Shown here: in pieces, positions 43,807 through 56,272 of the stretch
How positions within the stretch are numbered: the stretch's first letter is position 1
How the letters are laid out: each line of letters begins with the position of its first letter
NCBI RefSeq assembly: GCF_036850765.1
Contig: NC_089492.1
Coordinates: 104,055,022-104,119,021 of the forward strand
DNA length: 64,000 nt
Source of the DNA: Saccopteryx bilineata
Taxonomy: Eukaryota; Chordata; Mammalia; Chiroptera; Emballonuridae
Direction of reading: 5' to 3'
Made by a program: the position numbers and the translations under genes
Notes under the pieces: model-generated
What the model saw: the letters and a program-made list of their open reading frames with translations, nothing else
Told to the model about the DNA's origin: nothing
Databases searched by the model: none

Positions 43807-44112
43807 TTTGTCTCACCCCCTAAATCGGGAAGCCAGCAGTCCTGAGACTGAACGAAACAAGATAACCAGGTGTCCCAACAGTTACTAGAAAAACTACAAA
43901 GGAGAACCTTGAAACCTTGTCTATTAGCCCTGATAATGGAAACAAAGCCTGGAAGCTAAGAGTATGTAACTCCTAAGACCCCCATGGGCAGGATGTTCAG
44001 ACTAGCTGAGTTTGCCCAGCTGTGCCTTGTGCCAAGTGTATAATTTTGCTTAATAAACTGCTTGCTTTGCTTGGATGCTGCACCATGTCTCTTGCCTGAA
44101 TTCTTTCTAACA
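43807..44112 (+). mobile_element. Probable LTR 3' part
   Basis: Polyadenylation signal ttaataaactgc at about 44050, followed by a U5-like end ttctttctaaca. The left border is uncertain. Confidence 0.5.
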
Positions 44113-44195
44113 AGTGTGACAAGAACTGAAGAGGGAGAAGCCCCAGGGATTTGGGCCTTCTCTGGTGACAAGACCATTACAAAAACAGAGATATA

Positions 44196-44648
44196 GCCTA
44201 ACCAGGAGGTGATGCAGTGGATAGAGCATTGGACTAGGACATGGAGGACCCAGGTTTGAAACCCTGAGGTCGCCAGCTTGAGTGCGGGGTCAGCCAGCTT
44301 GAGCACAGACTCAGCCAGCTTGAGCGCAGGCTTACCAGCTTGAGCATGGGGTCGCTGACTTGAGCATGGGATCATAGACATGACCCCATGGTCGCTGGCT
44401 TGAACCCAGAGGTCACTGGCTTGAAGCCCAGGGTTGCTGGCTTGAGCAAGGGGTCCCTTACTCTGCTGTAGTCCCCTAGTCAAGGCACATATGGGAAAGC
44501 AATCAATGAACAACTGAAGAGATGAAGGAGCCATAACAAATTGATGCTTCTCATCTCTCTCCCTTCCTGTCTGTCTGTCCTTATCTGTCCCTCTCTCTAT
44601 CTCTATCTCTCTCTGTCTCTGTCACAAACCAACAAACAAAACAAAATA
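44196..44648 (+). mobile_element. SINE-A', strongly expanded
   Basis: Flanked by aaaaacagagatat. The body contains at least six diverged tandem units of the cagcttgagcacagg / gtcgctggcttgaa type, making it about 100 bp longer than SINE-A. Confidence 0.85.
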
Positions 44649-44665
44649 GAAAAACCAGAGATATG

Positions 44666-44848
44666 GCCTGGCCTGTGGTGGTGCAGTGGATAAAGTGTTA
44701 ACCTGGAATGCTGAGGTCGCTGGTTTGAGATCCTGAGATTGCCTGGTCGAGGCTCATATGAGAAGCAAGTTGATACTTCTTGTTCCTTCCCTCCCATACT
44801 TTCTCTCTCTCCTCTCTTTAAAATCAATAAATACAATGTAAAAAAAAA
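44666..44848 (+). mobile_element. SINE-B
   Basis: Head gcctggcctgtggtggtgc, short tail. Confidence 0.85.
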
Positions 44849-45083
44849 GCCCAAACAAACAACAAAACAAAACAATCCCCTCCCTCTAAGATATCAATCA
44901 GATTTCCCTACAAGAGGGACTAAAAACTGAAACAGAGGCCAATGTAAATGCATCAGAGGAGTGTTCTGGAATTCCCTTACATGAGTGAAATAAATTTCAG
45001 TTTCATCAAAACACTCTGAACTTCAAGATTCAGAAGGAAAAAAAAAAAACACTCTGGAAAAGGTAAATTGAAGAATGAATAAG

Positions 45084-45182
45084 AGCCCTGGCCAGATAGC
45101 TCAGTTGGTTAGAATATCATCATGAAGCACAGATGTTTGTCACTTTGATTCCCGGTCAAGACCCATACGGGAACAGATCAAA

Positions 45183-45225
<43 letters not shown>

Positions 45226-45258
45226 AAAATCAGTAAATAAACATTTTTAAAAAAGAAA
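45084..45258 (+). mobile_element. SINE-V
   Basis: Head gccctggccagatagctc and a pure (TC)n run at 45188-45221. Confidence 0.9.
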
Positions 45259-45371
45259 TGAAGAAGAATCTCATAGTGAACAGTTCTCAAATGAGACCCA
45301 TTGAGAGGAACTGACTCTGTATTTTGGAGTAAATGACAGGTTTGAAGCCCCTGTTAAAAAGAAAAAAATTG

Positions 45372-45540
45372 AGCCTTGGTTGGTTGGAGCGTCGTCCTGA
45401 GGTTTAGAGGTTGCCAGTTCAATCCCCGGCCAGGGCACATACAGGAACAGATTGATGTTCCTGTCTCTCTCTCCCTCTCTCCTTCTTCTTCCTCTCTCTC
45501 TCTCTCTCATTCTCAAATCAATAAAATAAACATTTTTTTA
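45372..45540 (+). mobile_element. SINE-V
   Basis: Head gccttggttggttggagc. Flanked by aaaaattgag. Confidence 0.85.
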
Positions 45541-45668
45541 AAAATTGAGAAGTCAGGCCTTAAAAGGAGCATAAGCCAGGCTGTGGAACAGTGAAATATT
45601 GAGAAAGCTAAGAAATTCAGCAACCAACAAGCTACCAAAGAGTTTGGTGTAAGAATTGCCAAAGTGAG

Positions 45669-46283
<615 letters not shown>

Positions 46284-46411
46284 TAGTATGGAGCAAAAGT
46301 AGGTTTATAGTTCATTTGGAAAATAATACAATAACTAATAAACAACACAGAATAAACTGTCTTTTGTGTACTCACAACTGTAAACCAACTCTTGGTCGCA
46401 TCCTGTATAGA
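46284..46411. mobile_element. mariner-type MITE
   Basis: Short element between TA dinucleotides whose ends gagcaaaagtaggtttatag and ctgtaaaccaactcttggtc are inverted repeats with some mismatches. This fits a non-autonomous Tc1/mariner element. Confidence 0.7.
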
Positions 46412-46601
46412 CCTACACTATAACATCAATTATACCTTTTATCCATTTGGTATAGTATAGCCAATGAGTCTTTGTGCTTTCTTGTCTATTCATGGTATAG
46501 CTGCAGTTATTCTAGAATTGTGTTAAGATTGGCATCTGTTTATAATGGATTAGTCATAGTACAGGAAAGTCTCAATTAATATTATATTTACAAATGACTT
46601 T

Positions 46602-46774
46602 ATTTTTTTTTAAGATTTTATTTATTTATTTTAGAGAAGGGGGAAGAGAGGGAGGGGAGGAGCAGGAAGCTTCAACTCCCATATGTGCTTTGACTGGGCA
46701 AGCCCAGGGTTTCGAACCGGCGACCTCAGCGTTCCAGGTCGACGCTTTATCCACTGCACCACCACAGGTCAGGC
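46602..46774 (-). mobile_element. SINE-B
   Basis: Flanked by aaatgactttat. Ends caccacaggtcaggc. Confidence 0.9.
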
Positions 46775-46867
46775 CAAATGACTTTATTTTAATGTTATAA
46801 AAGTAATTTTTGATTATTGGATGCAGTCGAGTCAATACTTCACAGTCACATAAAAAATAATTGATTA

Positions 46868-47213
46868 GCATGACCAGGCAGTGGCACAGTGGATAAAGCG
46901 TCAGACTGGGATGCGGAGGACCCAGGTTCGAGACCCTGAGGTCACCAGCTTGAGCGTGGGCTTATCTGGTTTGAGCAAAGCTCACCAGCTTGACCCAAGT
47001 TCGCTGGCTTGAGTAAGGGGTCTGTTGGCTTGGTCTGTTGTAGCCCCACAGTCAAGGCACATATGAGAAAGCAATCAATGAACAACTAAGGTGTCACAAG
47101 GAAAAACTAATGATTGATGCTTCTCATCTCTCTCCGTTTCTGTCTGTCCCTATCTATCCCTCTCTCAGACTCTCTCTTTGTTTCTGTAAAAAAAATAAAT
47201 TAATAAAAAATAA
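46868..47213 (+). mobile_element. SINE-A
   Basis: Head gcatgaccaggcagtggc, normal body and A/T-rich tail. Confidence 0.9.
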
Positions 47214-47993
47214 AACCAGACCTTTTAAAAAAATAATTTATTAATTTTTGGTTACCTTCAGAGAAAATTTTACATTAATAAAAGAGAGAGAGAATGGGGC
47301 CTTCAAATTAAACTGGCAAAAGACTGATTAGCAAAGGAAAAGACAGAGTTTATTTATAGGTGGACCACACATAACCATGGGAATGCTCAGTGAGTAACAC
47401 AATGGGGTGGTTAGAATTTGGGGCTTATCTAACTTAGTAGAGAAAAGGGAGAAGGAAAAGAGGTTCCTATGGGGAGAACAAATAGGTTTCTTTAGGAAAG
47501 ATAAGTGGGTTTGGGGGGGGGAACAAAAGACAGATAAGAATGTTTGTGTGAATGTTTTTTATGTAGGTGCCTGTAGTGTCCATGCAGGACATGGCCCTTT
47601 CTCCTCCCGAGATGCCAGATGGCTATCTGGCCAGCAGCCATAGGAGGCAGAAACACAGCCTGTTTCAAGGATGTTCCCATGAAGTGTATTGAGTTCTTGT
47701 TTGCCTTGATCTGCTGCCACTGGGGCTTCCCCTGCAACTGTGAGTAATAGACAGTTATGTCCTCTGCCTCTGGTCCTTCTGGTGGTTTTCCGGAATAACC
47801 AATCGCCAGGTTGACATCCCTGGCATGGAACTCCTGTGTTGTAGTACCTGTGGTCTCTCTGTCTTCTGAGCCATAAAGTATCCCTGGTGAAGGAATTTAT
47901 GGTACATTTGTTCTCAGTCTTTTTCCTGGAAGAAGACCCATCCCAAGGAAGGAATTTATGGCAGTCCTCACTTCTCAGAAGCTTCTGCTTTTA
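47214..47993. other. Spacer, possibly a diverged minus-strand LTR
   Basis: The region around 47310-47420 (acagagtttatttataggtgg) has a reversed polyadenylation-like signal. No borders or genes could be set. Confidence 0.3.
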
Positions 47994-48159
47994 GCCCTGG
48001 CTGGATAGCTGAGTTGGTTAGAGCATCATCCAGAAGTGCAGAGGTTGCTGGCTTGATCCCTGGTCAGGGCACATACAGGAGCAGATTGATGTTCCTGTCT
48101 CTCACCCCCTCTCCCTTCCTTTCTCTTTCTCTAAATCAATACAACATACATTTAAAAAA
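47994..48159 (+). mobile_element. SINE-V
   Basis: Head gccctggctggatagctg. It shares the target word agaagtttctg with the following SINE-B, so the two lie side by side at one target. Confidence 0.85.
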
Positions 48160-48172
48160 AATAGAAGTTTCT

Positions 48173-48363
48173 GGCATGACCTGTGGTGGTGCAGTGGGAT
48201 AAAGCGTCAACCTGGAACACTGAGGTTGCTGGTTCGAAACCTTGGGCTTGCCTGGTCAAGGCACATATGGGAGTTGATGCTTCCTGCTCCTCCCCCTTCT
48301 CTCTCTCTCTCTCCCCTCTCTCTAAAAATCAATAAATAAAATATTTTAAAAAATAAATAAAAT
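48173..48363 (+). mobile_element. SINE-B
   Basis: Flanked by aatagaagtttctg. Confidence 0.9.
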
Positions 48364-48463
48364 AGAAGTTTCTGCTTTTAGTCAGATAAGAAAAGCTTTG
48401 TGAAGGCTTCTATCTGCTCCTGTTAAATCTCAAATATCTTCACCTTGAAATAATCTTTATACT

Positions 48464-49345
48464 GCATGATCAGGGGTGGCACAGTGGATAGAGTGTGTTG
48501 GGCAGATAAAATATATTATGCTCACTTTGTTAAAGATGGCGCTGCCCACGTGGAAGCCTGTCGCCCAGGTGATTGCTTGGGATGGGCATGATTATGTTAA
48601 TATGTGTTGGGGGAGGGCTTTCATGCCAAAAGGTTTTAAAGAGAAGAGAGATCACATTGTTCCGGGAGAAGAGTGATTACGTTCTAGGAGGAGCCCATGC
48701 TGTAGGAGAGCAGAGAAAGGCCACATGGAGGAAGCCAGGAGAAGCAGCCAAAATGGAGTGCTGAGGGGGAAGCCAGTTTGTGCAGAATTTGTGCAGAGAG
48801 AAGGAGATGGGAAACAGAGGTGAATGAGACTGGTGAGGTTAGAAACCTTTGATTCTAGGAAACTTGGATAAGTCAGTGGCTTTGGGAGTCCTGAATGGAA
48901 AGGGAAGTGTTTTCCCACTATGTGTATTTCTTGCCCGCTGGGTGCAAGCTAGGATTAAATCTAATAGCCCACCAGTTCTTGGCTCCATTTTTTCTTTTCT
49001 GACTGTCTGAATCCAATGCGAACTTGTATGGGCCAGGTGGCTGTGATGGTGGCCGTGGCTACTGGCTTTACAGAGTGTCAACCTGGAATGCTGAGGATTA
49101 AGTGCAGTCTTCCCAAGCTTAAGCACAGGGTTACCAGCTTGAGTGTGGGATCATGTCACTAGCTTGAGCCCAAAGGTCGTTGACCTGAAGGCCAAAGTTG
49201 CTGGCTTGAGCAAGGGGTCACTGGCTTAGCTTGAGCCCCTCAGTCAAGGCATATATGAGAAGCAATCAGTGAACAACTAAAGTGTCACAACTATGAGTTG
49301 ATGCTTCTGATCTCTCTCCCTTGCTGTCTTTCTCTCTCAAAAATA
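48464..49345 (+). mobile_element. SINE-A' split by LTR-S
   Basis: The head (48464-48495) and body (49073-49345) are separated by a solo LTR-S with duplication gagtg. Confidence 0.85.
48496..49072 (+). mobile_element. LTR-S solo copy in SINE
   Basis: tgttgggcagataaaat to ggctttaca. Duplication gagtg at 48491-48495 and 49073-49077. Keeps aaagatggcgctgcccacgt, a YY1-like site next to an E-box. Shorter than the other copies, lacking part of U3. Confidence 0.95.
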
Positions 49346-49659
49346 AACAAACAAACAAACAAATAAATAATCTATATACCAACTCTAGGGTTCCATCGGG
49401 CTTACTGAGTCTCTTCATTCTTTTGATTCACCATGAAATAGCAAATGACAACTTGAGATATATCACCAGGACCAAATGCATGCCACAGCTGTTGGGGCCA
49501 AAGCTCTCAAATGACAAGTTGGGGTCTGTGACCTGAAGATACTATTCTTTGAAATTGAAATTCCCCTGATGAGGCCCTGGCTGGTTGGCTCAGTGGTAGA
49601 GTCTCAGGTTCGATTCCCGGCCAGGGCACACAGGAGAAGCGCCCATCTGCTTCTCCACC

Positions 49660-50578
49660 TATAAAGCCAGTAGCCAGGGCCACCATCACAGCAGCCTGGC
49701 CCATGCAGGTTCGCATTGGATTCGGACAGTCGGTAAAGAAACAACGGAGCCAAAAACTGATGGGCCATTATCTTTAATCCTAGCTTGCACTCAGCGGGCA
49801 AGTAAAAACACACACTGGGCTCCAAAACCCACTCACATTCAGTGCTCACAAAGCTACTGACTTATCCGAGTTTCCTAGAATCTAAGGTTTCTAGCTCACC
49901 AGACTTTATTCACCTCTGTTCCCTATCTCCTTCCTTCTCCCTGCACAAACTCTGCACTAACTGGCTTCTCACTCAACACTCCACCATCTTGGCTGCTTCT
50001 CCTGGCCTCTTCCATGTGGCCTTTCTCTGCTCTCTGCTCTCTAATGCTAATCTCAGGAACCAAGACAGCAAGCTCCCATTCTGCCCCCATTTTAAAGTGT
50101 AGAAATCCAAACCTTTAATCCAATACACAAAATAGGGAAGTCTTTAATACAAAGTCACTTATCTGAGGCATGATGGGATTGTACCACCACACATCAAAAA
50201 GGGTGGGAAAGCCTGACCTGTGGTGGCGCAGTGGGTAAAGTGTCAACCTGGAAATGTTGCAGTCGCCGGTTCGAAACCCTGGGCTTGCCTGGTCAAGGCA
50301 CATATGGGAGTTGATGCTTCCAGCTCCTCCCCCCTTCTCTCTCTCTATCTCTCCTCTCTCTCTCTTTCTCTCTCCCTCTCCTCTCTAAAATGAATAAATA
50401 AAAAATTTTTAAAAAAAAGGGTGGGAAAGGCTTAGTCCTAGAACCAAGCCCCAGGCTACAAGGATTCTGCTTGCCCACAGCCCACAGAGACACACATTAA
50501 TATCACCTGGGCAACGGCCTCCACATGGGTAGCACCATCTTTAACAAAGTGAGCATAATACATTTTATCTGCCCAACA
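49660..50578 (-). mobile_element. LTR-S solo copy in SINE-C
   Basis: Duplication ccacc (49655-49659 and 50579-50583). Contains a SINE-B (50212-50417). A three-layer nest. Confidence 0.95.
50212..50417 (+). mobile_element. SINE-B in LTR-S
   Basis: Flanked by aagggtgggaaag. Confidence 0.9.
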
Positions 50579-50855
50579 CCACCCCTCCCCCTCTCCTTCC
50601 TCTCTGTCTCTCTCTTCTCCTCCTGCAGCCAAGGCTCCATTGGAGCAAAGTTGGCCCGGGCACTGAGGATGGCTCCGTGGCCTCTGCCTCAGGCACTAGA
50701 ATGGCCCTGGTTGCAACGGAGCAACACCCCAGATGGGCAGAGCATCGCCCCCTGGTGGGCATGCCGGGTGGATCCCAGTCGGGCACATGCGGGAGTCTGT
50801 CTGACTACCTCCCCGTTTCCAACTTCAGAAAAATACTAAAAAAAAAAAAAAAAGG

Positions 50856-51411
50856 TAATTCCCCTGATGAGAGGGGACTGTGTGTTTGGAAGAGGGGTTG
50901 GGCTGGGCAGGAACTTCAGTTGAGTTGGCAGAGGCTTTTTGGATTTGGATTGGTGAAGGGAAGCGGGCAAGAGAATTGCAGGGGCAGAAAGAGCATGGGG
51001 AGGGAAGGGATTTATATTTATTGGGCACACACTATATGCTTGGTAGCCATCTATATTGCATCTCATTCCATCCTTCCATTAACTTGTTACTGGTTCAAAG
51101 TTCATGTGTCTGGTGCTTCAAGAGGCCAAAACTCAAAATATCAGAACTTGGAGTAAGGAAAGTTTTATTGATCAAGAAGGCACCAATCAAGAGGATGAAA
51201 ACCCTAATCATCAAATCTGTCTTAAGAAAGTACAGAGTTCAGACTTCTTTTATGTCAAGGGAAGGGAAAATGGGAAGGGCTGTTTTTGTAAAAACTCAAG
51301 CCCCAAGCAAAAATCCTTTCATGATTAGCATATCTAAAGAGGTGTTATTAGCCTGAAGGCTGTGGGAACAATGTAGGCCTAAATAAAATGGAGCCAGAGA
51401 GACTGAGCCTT
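50856..51411. other. Unique spacer
   Basis: Two overlapping open frames (up to about 159 codons) run from the A tail of the SINE into this DNA. They have no recognisable domain and I do not call a gene. Confidence 0.4.
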
Positions 51412-51491
51412 TCACTGTGTTAACAACCCTATGAGGTAGATCTTACCTGATCCCCATTTATCTGATTGGGCAACCAAGGCACAAGTGCAAG
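51412..51491 (+). repeat. MIR fragment interrupted by LTR-4
   Basis: aacaaccctatgaggtagat followed by ccccatttatctgat matches the MIR core. MIR-like aagtaatttaccca resumes at 52368 after the LTR. Confidence 0.7.
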
Positions 51492-52367
51492 TGTGATAAG
51501 GTGCCAAGGACTTGCAAAAATTGTTAACATTAGTATTTTAAAAGGAAGAGTCAGTCCCCCTAACCCCTCCTTTCTGAGGAAGAAAAAACAAGAAGATCGA
51601 GCTTATCTGAAAACTTCCTCTAACCCTTCCTTAAGAGCCTTTAGGAGACAATGTTTACATATCTTAATTAAAAATTACTCTTCCTCCCCTCCTGGAGTCA
51701 TGAGAGTGACATATACCTCTAGACAAAAGGATCACGAGCCCACTCCCCTTGCTTGAAAAACCTGTATTCTATAACATTTTATAGCTTTCTAATAATTATC
51801 CTTCTGAAATTCTTTATATGTATAAAACTTGTAAACTAAGCAAGCAGGGACTAGCTTAATAGGTATCCTAATAAGCTATCCCCAACAGTCTTAGCAAAGG
51901 TAATTTCATTTAGCTTCTCTCCTTATCCTAAGCTAAACATTTCATTTCCCACTATTGTGGCGACAGGGATAGGTGGTAGATCCTAGAAGATTTGGGAATG
52001 TCTTGGATATGTAAAACATTTACTGCTACTGTGTTGATATGTAAAATATTTATCACTACTGTGTTATCTTGGGGTCTTGATGTGTAGGAATGTTTTTCCT
52101 TTTAATAAATCCTATAACTCGATGTAAGCTTATCAGTAAATGACTTTTGTACCATGTCCCTCCTCCTTTTCTCCCCCAACCAGTATGTGATCATGTCTAT
52201 ATAACCAGCCTCAGAGCTAGTTTCTGGGCTGCATGATTTGGGTTAGCTATACCCCATGTATGCCTTGTCAGCTTAATATTAATATTAATAAAAGCTCCTC
52301 CTAAAATTTCTTCTGTAACCTGCCTTGGTGTCTCTGTGTAACCTGCGGACTACACTACTTTATAACA
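51492..52367 (+). mobile_element. LTR-4 solo copy
   Basis: Starts tgtgataaggtgcc and ends tataaca. 4-bp duplication caag (51488-51491 and 52368-52371). Polyadenylation signal attaataaaagc at about 52287. Confidence 0.85.
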
Positions 52368-52813
52368 CAAGTAATTTACCCAGTGTGGGTCAAGTAAGTT
52401 TGCAAATACGATGTATATGTTTGCTTGCTTACAGTTTGCATTGGGTGTGGGGGACAGGCTGTAAGCAGGCAGGGTCCTTATAGCCTAAGGCTTCGTTTTA
52501 AGACTAAGCCTTTCCCACTCTTTTAATCCTAAAATCTTCTCAACACTAAGCTTTTCCTTGCACCCTTGACTGGTGCACTCTTATGAGGAATCCTATTTAT
52601 GCCTCAGATAAGTGATTTTGTATCAGAGACTTCCTTATTTGTGTATTGGCTTAAAGGCTTTGATTTCTACAATATAAAATGAGTCAGACCAGGGGCTTTC
52701 GCTCCGTTCCTGAAATTAGTATTGCAGAGGAAAAGCAGCAAAGATGGTGGAGTGCTGAAGAAGCCAGTTGTGCAGAGTTTGTGCAGAGAGAAGGAGATGG
52801 GGAACAGAGGTTG

Positions 52814-53874
52814 TAAAGCCAGTAGCCACGGCCACCATCACAGCCACCTGGCCCATGCAAGTTCGTATTTGATTCGGACAGACCATAATAAAACAACAGA
52901 GCCAAGAACTGGTGGGTCATTAGCTTTAATCCTAGCTCGCACCCAGCGGGCAAGAAATACACACAGTGGGAAAACACTTCCCTTTCTATTCAGGGCTCCC
53001 AAAGCCACTGACTTATCTGAGTTTCCTAGAATCAAAGGTTTCTACCTCACCAGCCTTATGCACCTCTGTTCCCCATCTCCTTCTCTCTGTACAAACTCTG
53101 CACAAACTGGCTTCTCCTTCAGCACTCTGCCATCTTGGCTGCTTCTCCTCTCCTCCATGTGGCCTTTCTCTGCTCTCTTCCAGCATGAGCTCCTCTGCCC
53201 CATTTTATAGTGTAGAAATCCAAACCCTTAATCCAATATACAAACAAGGAAGTCTCTGATACAAAGTCACTTATCTGAGGCATAATGGGATTCCTCATGA
53301 GAGTGCACCACCCCACATCATGCAACAGTCAAGGGTGTGGGGAAAAGCTTAGTTTTGAAAAGATCTTAGTATTAAAGGGCAGGAAAGGCCTGACCAGGCG
53401 GTGGCGCAGTGGATAGAGCGTCGGACTGGGATGCAGAGGACCCAGGTTCGAGACCCCAAGGTCGCCAGCTTGAGCGCGGGCTCATTTGGTTTGTGCAAAG
53501 CTCACCAGCTAGGACCCAAGGTCTCTGGCTTGAGCAAGGGGTTACTCAGTCTGCTGAAGGCTGCGGTCAAAGCACATATGAGAAAGCAATCAATGAACAA
53601 CTAAGTGCCACAATGAAAAACTGATGATTGATGCTTCTCATCTCTCTGTGTTCCTGTCTGTCTGTCCCTATCTATTACTCACTCTGACTCTCGCTCTGTC
53701 TCTAAAAAAAAAAAAAAAAAAAAAAGGCAGTAAAAAAAAATAAAATAAAAGGGCAGGAAAGACTAAGCCTTAGGCTATAACAACCCTGCCTGCTTACAGC
53801 CTGTCCCCCACACCCAATGCAAACTATAAGCGAGCAAACATATATATCATATTTACAAACTTACTTGACCAACA
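52814..53874 (-). mobile_element. LTR-2 solo copy nested in LTR-2
   Basis: tgtaaagcc to gaccaaca. Duplication gaggt / gagat. Carries a SINE-A. Confidence 0.9.
53388..53746 (+). mobile_element. SINE-A in nested LTR-2
   Basis: Flanked by taaaagggcaggaaag with one small difference. Well-preserved body. Confidence 0.95.
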
Positions 53875-54117
53875 GAGATGAATAAGGCTGGTGAGGTAGA
53901 AACCCAGATAAGTCTGTGGCTTTGGGAGCCCTGAATGGAAAAGGAAGTGTTTTCCCATTGTGTGTATTTCTTGCCCGCCGGGTGAGAGCTAGGATTAAAA
54001 GTAATGGCCCATCAGTTCTTAGCTCCGTTGTTTCATTACCGTCTGTGCAAATCAAGTGTGAACCTGCATGGGCCAGGCAGCTGTGATGGTGGCTGCAGCT
54101 ACTGGCTTTACACCCAG

Positions 54118-54893
54118 GTTGCCAGAATTTGTTAGGTGAATATGATAATCACTACACTACAGAAACACCCCTGTTGGTAGCCAGAATTTGTGGGCGAGGT
54201 CATCAAGACTGAAACCAGTCTGCGTGCTTCAAGGTAGGGTGGTCCCAGAATAGTGAAGGCAAAGGGTAAGAATGTAGTTATCTAGGAAGGGAGACTGGGG
54301 CCTGACCTTGGAGATCAGAGGCTAAGACATATTCAACGTGAAAGGAGCACTTTAGTAATTAGAAAAGCACCTGGCAATTCCACCCAGGATGTCTCCAGGA
54401 GCCAGAGAATGCTAGTGCTAGCTCTCCCAATACTGGCGCTGATGTGGTCTGAGGTAATATGGAAGTTTCTAAGAAAGCTAGCCACAAGTCAGAGACGGCC
54501 ATGAGTGAGGTAGGAGAATGCTTCCAGGCTGCTGAAAGCTGCTGGCCTGTCTCTCCTCCCCCAGCTGTTCTTTCCGGCCAGTCACTCAGTGCCTACGTCA
54601 CACCTTGGGCACTTGGAGGAGTACACAGGCACATTGGAATGCTGTCCCCTTGCTGCTGGAAAGGCAGGCTGCAGCTGGCCTCTCCTTTTACCTGGCCGCC
54701 ACGAAGTTACTCCCCTCCTTATTTCTTGGTACTGAGAAAGTAATAATTAGCAAGGAATGAGAAGTTAAAAATGTGCCCTGCCATTCATTGGGAGGGGATA
54801 ACAAACATAAAGCCAACTGCAATGTAAAAAGAAACACTATTTTCTCCCAAGGACAAGCTGCAGCTGCAAAGTGGCATGAGGATTTCTTTCTTT
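54118..54893. other. Unique spacer
   Basis: No repeat or gene recognised. The frame at 54459-54743 has no domain. Confidence 0.4.
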
Positions 54894-55120
54894 TCCCTCC
54901 CTCCCTTCCTTCCTTCCTTCCTGTTGAGTAAACAAATGTTTTTTAAGTTTGCTCACTTGTATTGGGACAGAGCCGTGTGTGAGTAGTCTAGGGAAGGCTG
55001 CAGTGCTTGTCCACAGGGCAGCAGATTGCAAATTGCGGATTGCCTTCCTACTTGTGAGGGCCATTGTTTGCTGGAGAAGGTTTTTTTTCCCCCAGCTGGT
55101 ATAGGCTGGAGAATCTAGAA

Positions 55121-55816
55121 CAGAGGTCCCCAAACTTTTTACACAGGGGGCCAGTTCACTGTCCCTCAGACCATTGGAGGGTCAACTATAAAAAAAACTA
55201 TGAACAAATCCCTATGCACACTGCACATATCTTATTTTAAAGTAAAAAAACAAAACGAGAACAAATACAATATTTATTTATTTTTATTTTTTTAGAAAGT
55301 TTCTTTTTTTTTATTTATTCATTTTAGAAAGGAGAGAGAGAGAGAGAGTGGACAGAGAGACAGAGAGAGAGAGAGAAGGGGGGAGGAGCAGGAAGCATCA
55401 ACTCCCATATGTGCCTTGACCAGGGAAGCCCAGGGTTTCGAACTGGCGACCTCAGCATTTCCAGGTCGACGCTTTATCCACTGTGCCACCACAGGTCAGG
55501 CCAAATACAATGTTTAAAATAAAGAACAAGTAAATTTAAATCAACAAACTGACCAGTATTTCAATGGGAACTATGGGCCTCTTTTGGCTAATGAGATGGT
55601 CAATATCCGGTTCCATATTTGTCACTGCTAGCCATAACAAGTGATATGACGCACTTCTGGAGCCATGACGCGTGCATCCCGCGTCACCAGAAGTAGTACT
55701 GTACGTGAGCGATGCCGCGCTTTGCTCACCAACCACCAAATGAAAGAGGTGCCCCTACCGGAAATGCAGCGGGGCCGGATAAATGGCCTCAGGGGGCTGC
55801 AGTTTGGGGACCCCTG
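55121..55816. mobile_element. hAT-1, longer form with extra interior
   Basis: Exact 8-bp duplication atctagaa (55113-55120 and 55817-55824). Has about 150 bp (55575-55735) missing from the two short copies, and a SINE-B inside. Closer to the parental element. Confidence 0.95.
55275..55501 (-). mobile_element. SINE-B in hAT-1
   Basis: Flanked by caaatacaat. Ends ccaccacaggtcaggc. Confidence 0.9.
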
Positions 55817-55843
55817 ATCTAGAAAGAGTTCAGGGAGAATCCA

Positions 55844-55859
55844 GAGAGGGGGAGAGGGA

Positions 55860-55911
<52 letters not shown>
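55844..55911. repeat. (GA)n microsatellite
   Basis: About 60 bp of nearly pure GA in the LTR-3 body. Confidence 0.95.
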
Positions 55912-55914
<3 letters not shown>

Positions 55915-56204
55915 AGGATTTGGGAGCCCTGAGAATTTCGGCCCGGCCTGTTTTGCTGGGGACTGCTGTTTTGCTGTTTTGCTTGTTGGGGCCTGTGAGT
56001 CCAGGTGAGGCCGGAGGGAGAAAGGGAAGCGGTCTTCCCTGCCTGCTTGCTTGTCCCCCGTTAGGAGACTTTAATGAACTGAATGGCCCACCATGTTCTG
56101 GCTCCACAGCTCCTTTACCGCCTGCCTGAGTCCCATGAGAACCTGCATGTGCACAGCCATGGCGGCGGCCACCTGCGCTACTCTCCCTCTCTCCCTCCCT
56201 TCTT

Positions 56205-56272
56205 TCTTTCCTTTTTATTGAATGTATTGGGGTGACACTGGTTAATAGATTATATAGGTTTTGCCTGACTAG
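56205..56272 (-). repeat. L1 3' tail fragment
   Basis: attgaatgtattggggtgac then actggttaatag is a common antisense L1 3' end phrase. Confidence 0.5.

Larger units (their letters stand above)
49573..50855 (+). mobile_element. SINE-C split by LTR-S
   Basis: Flanked by aattcccctgatga on both sides. The head ends at 49659 and the body resumes at 50579. CTCF-like motif at 50742-50758. Confidence 0.95.
52384..54112 (+). mobile_element. LTR-2 solo copy split by another LTR-2
   Basis: Starts tgtgggtcaagtaag and ends ggctttaca. Duplication cccag (52379-52383 and 54113-54117). The opposite-orientation LTR-2 at 52814-53874 lies within. Confidence 0.95.
54922..56183 (+). mobile_element. LTR-3 copy split by hAT-1
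   Basis: Starts tgttgagtaaac and contains ttgctcacttgtattggg. After the hAT it ends with gagaacctgcatgtgc and gcggccacctgcgct, matching the LTR-3 end. A (GA)n run (55844-55911) lies within. The target is a polypyrimidine stretch, so no clear duplication can be read. Confidence 0.7.

Noticed and set aside
50677..51356. Two adjacent frames of about 158 codons
   Set aside because: They begin in SINE-C or just after its tail and continue into unique DNA. There is no conserved motif and no shared frame between them.
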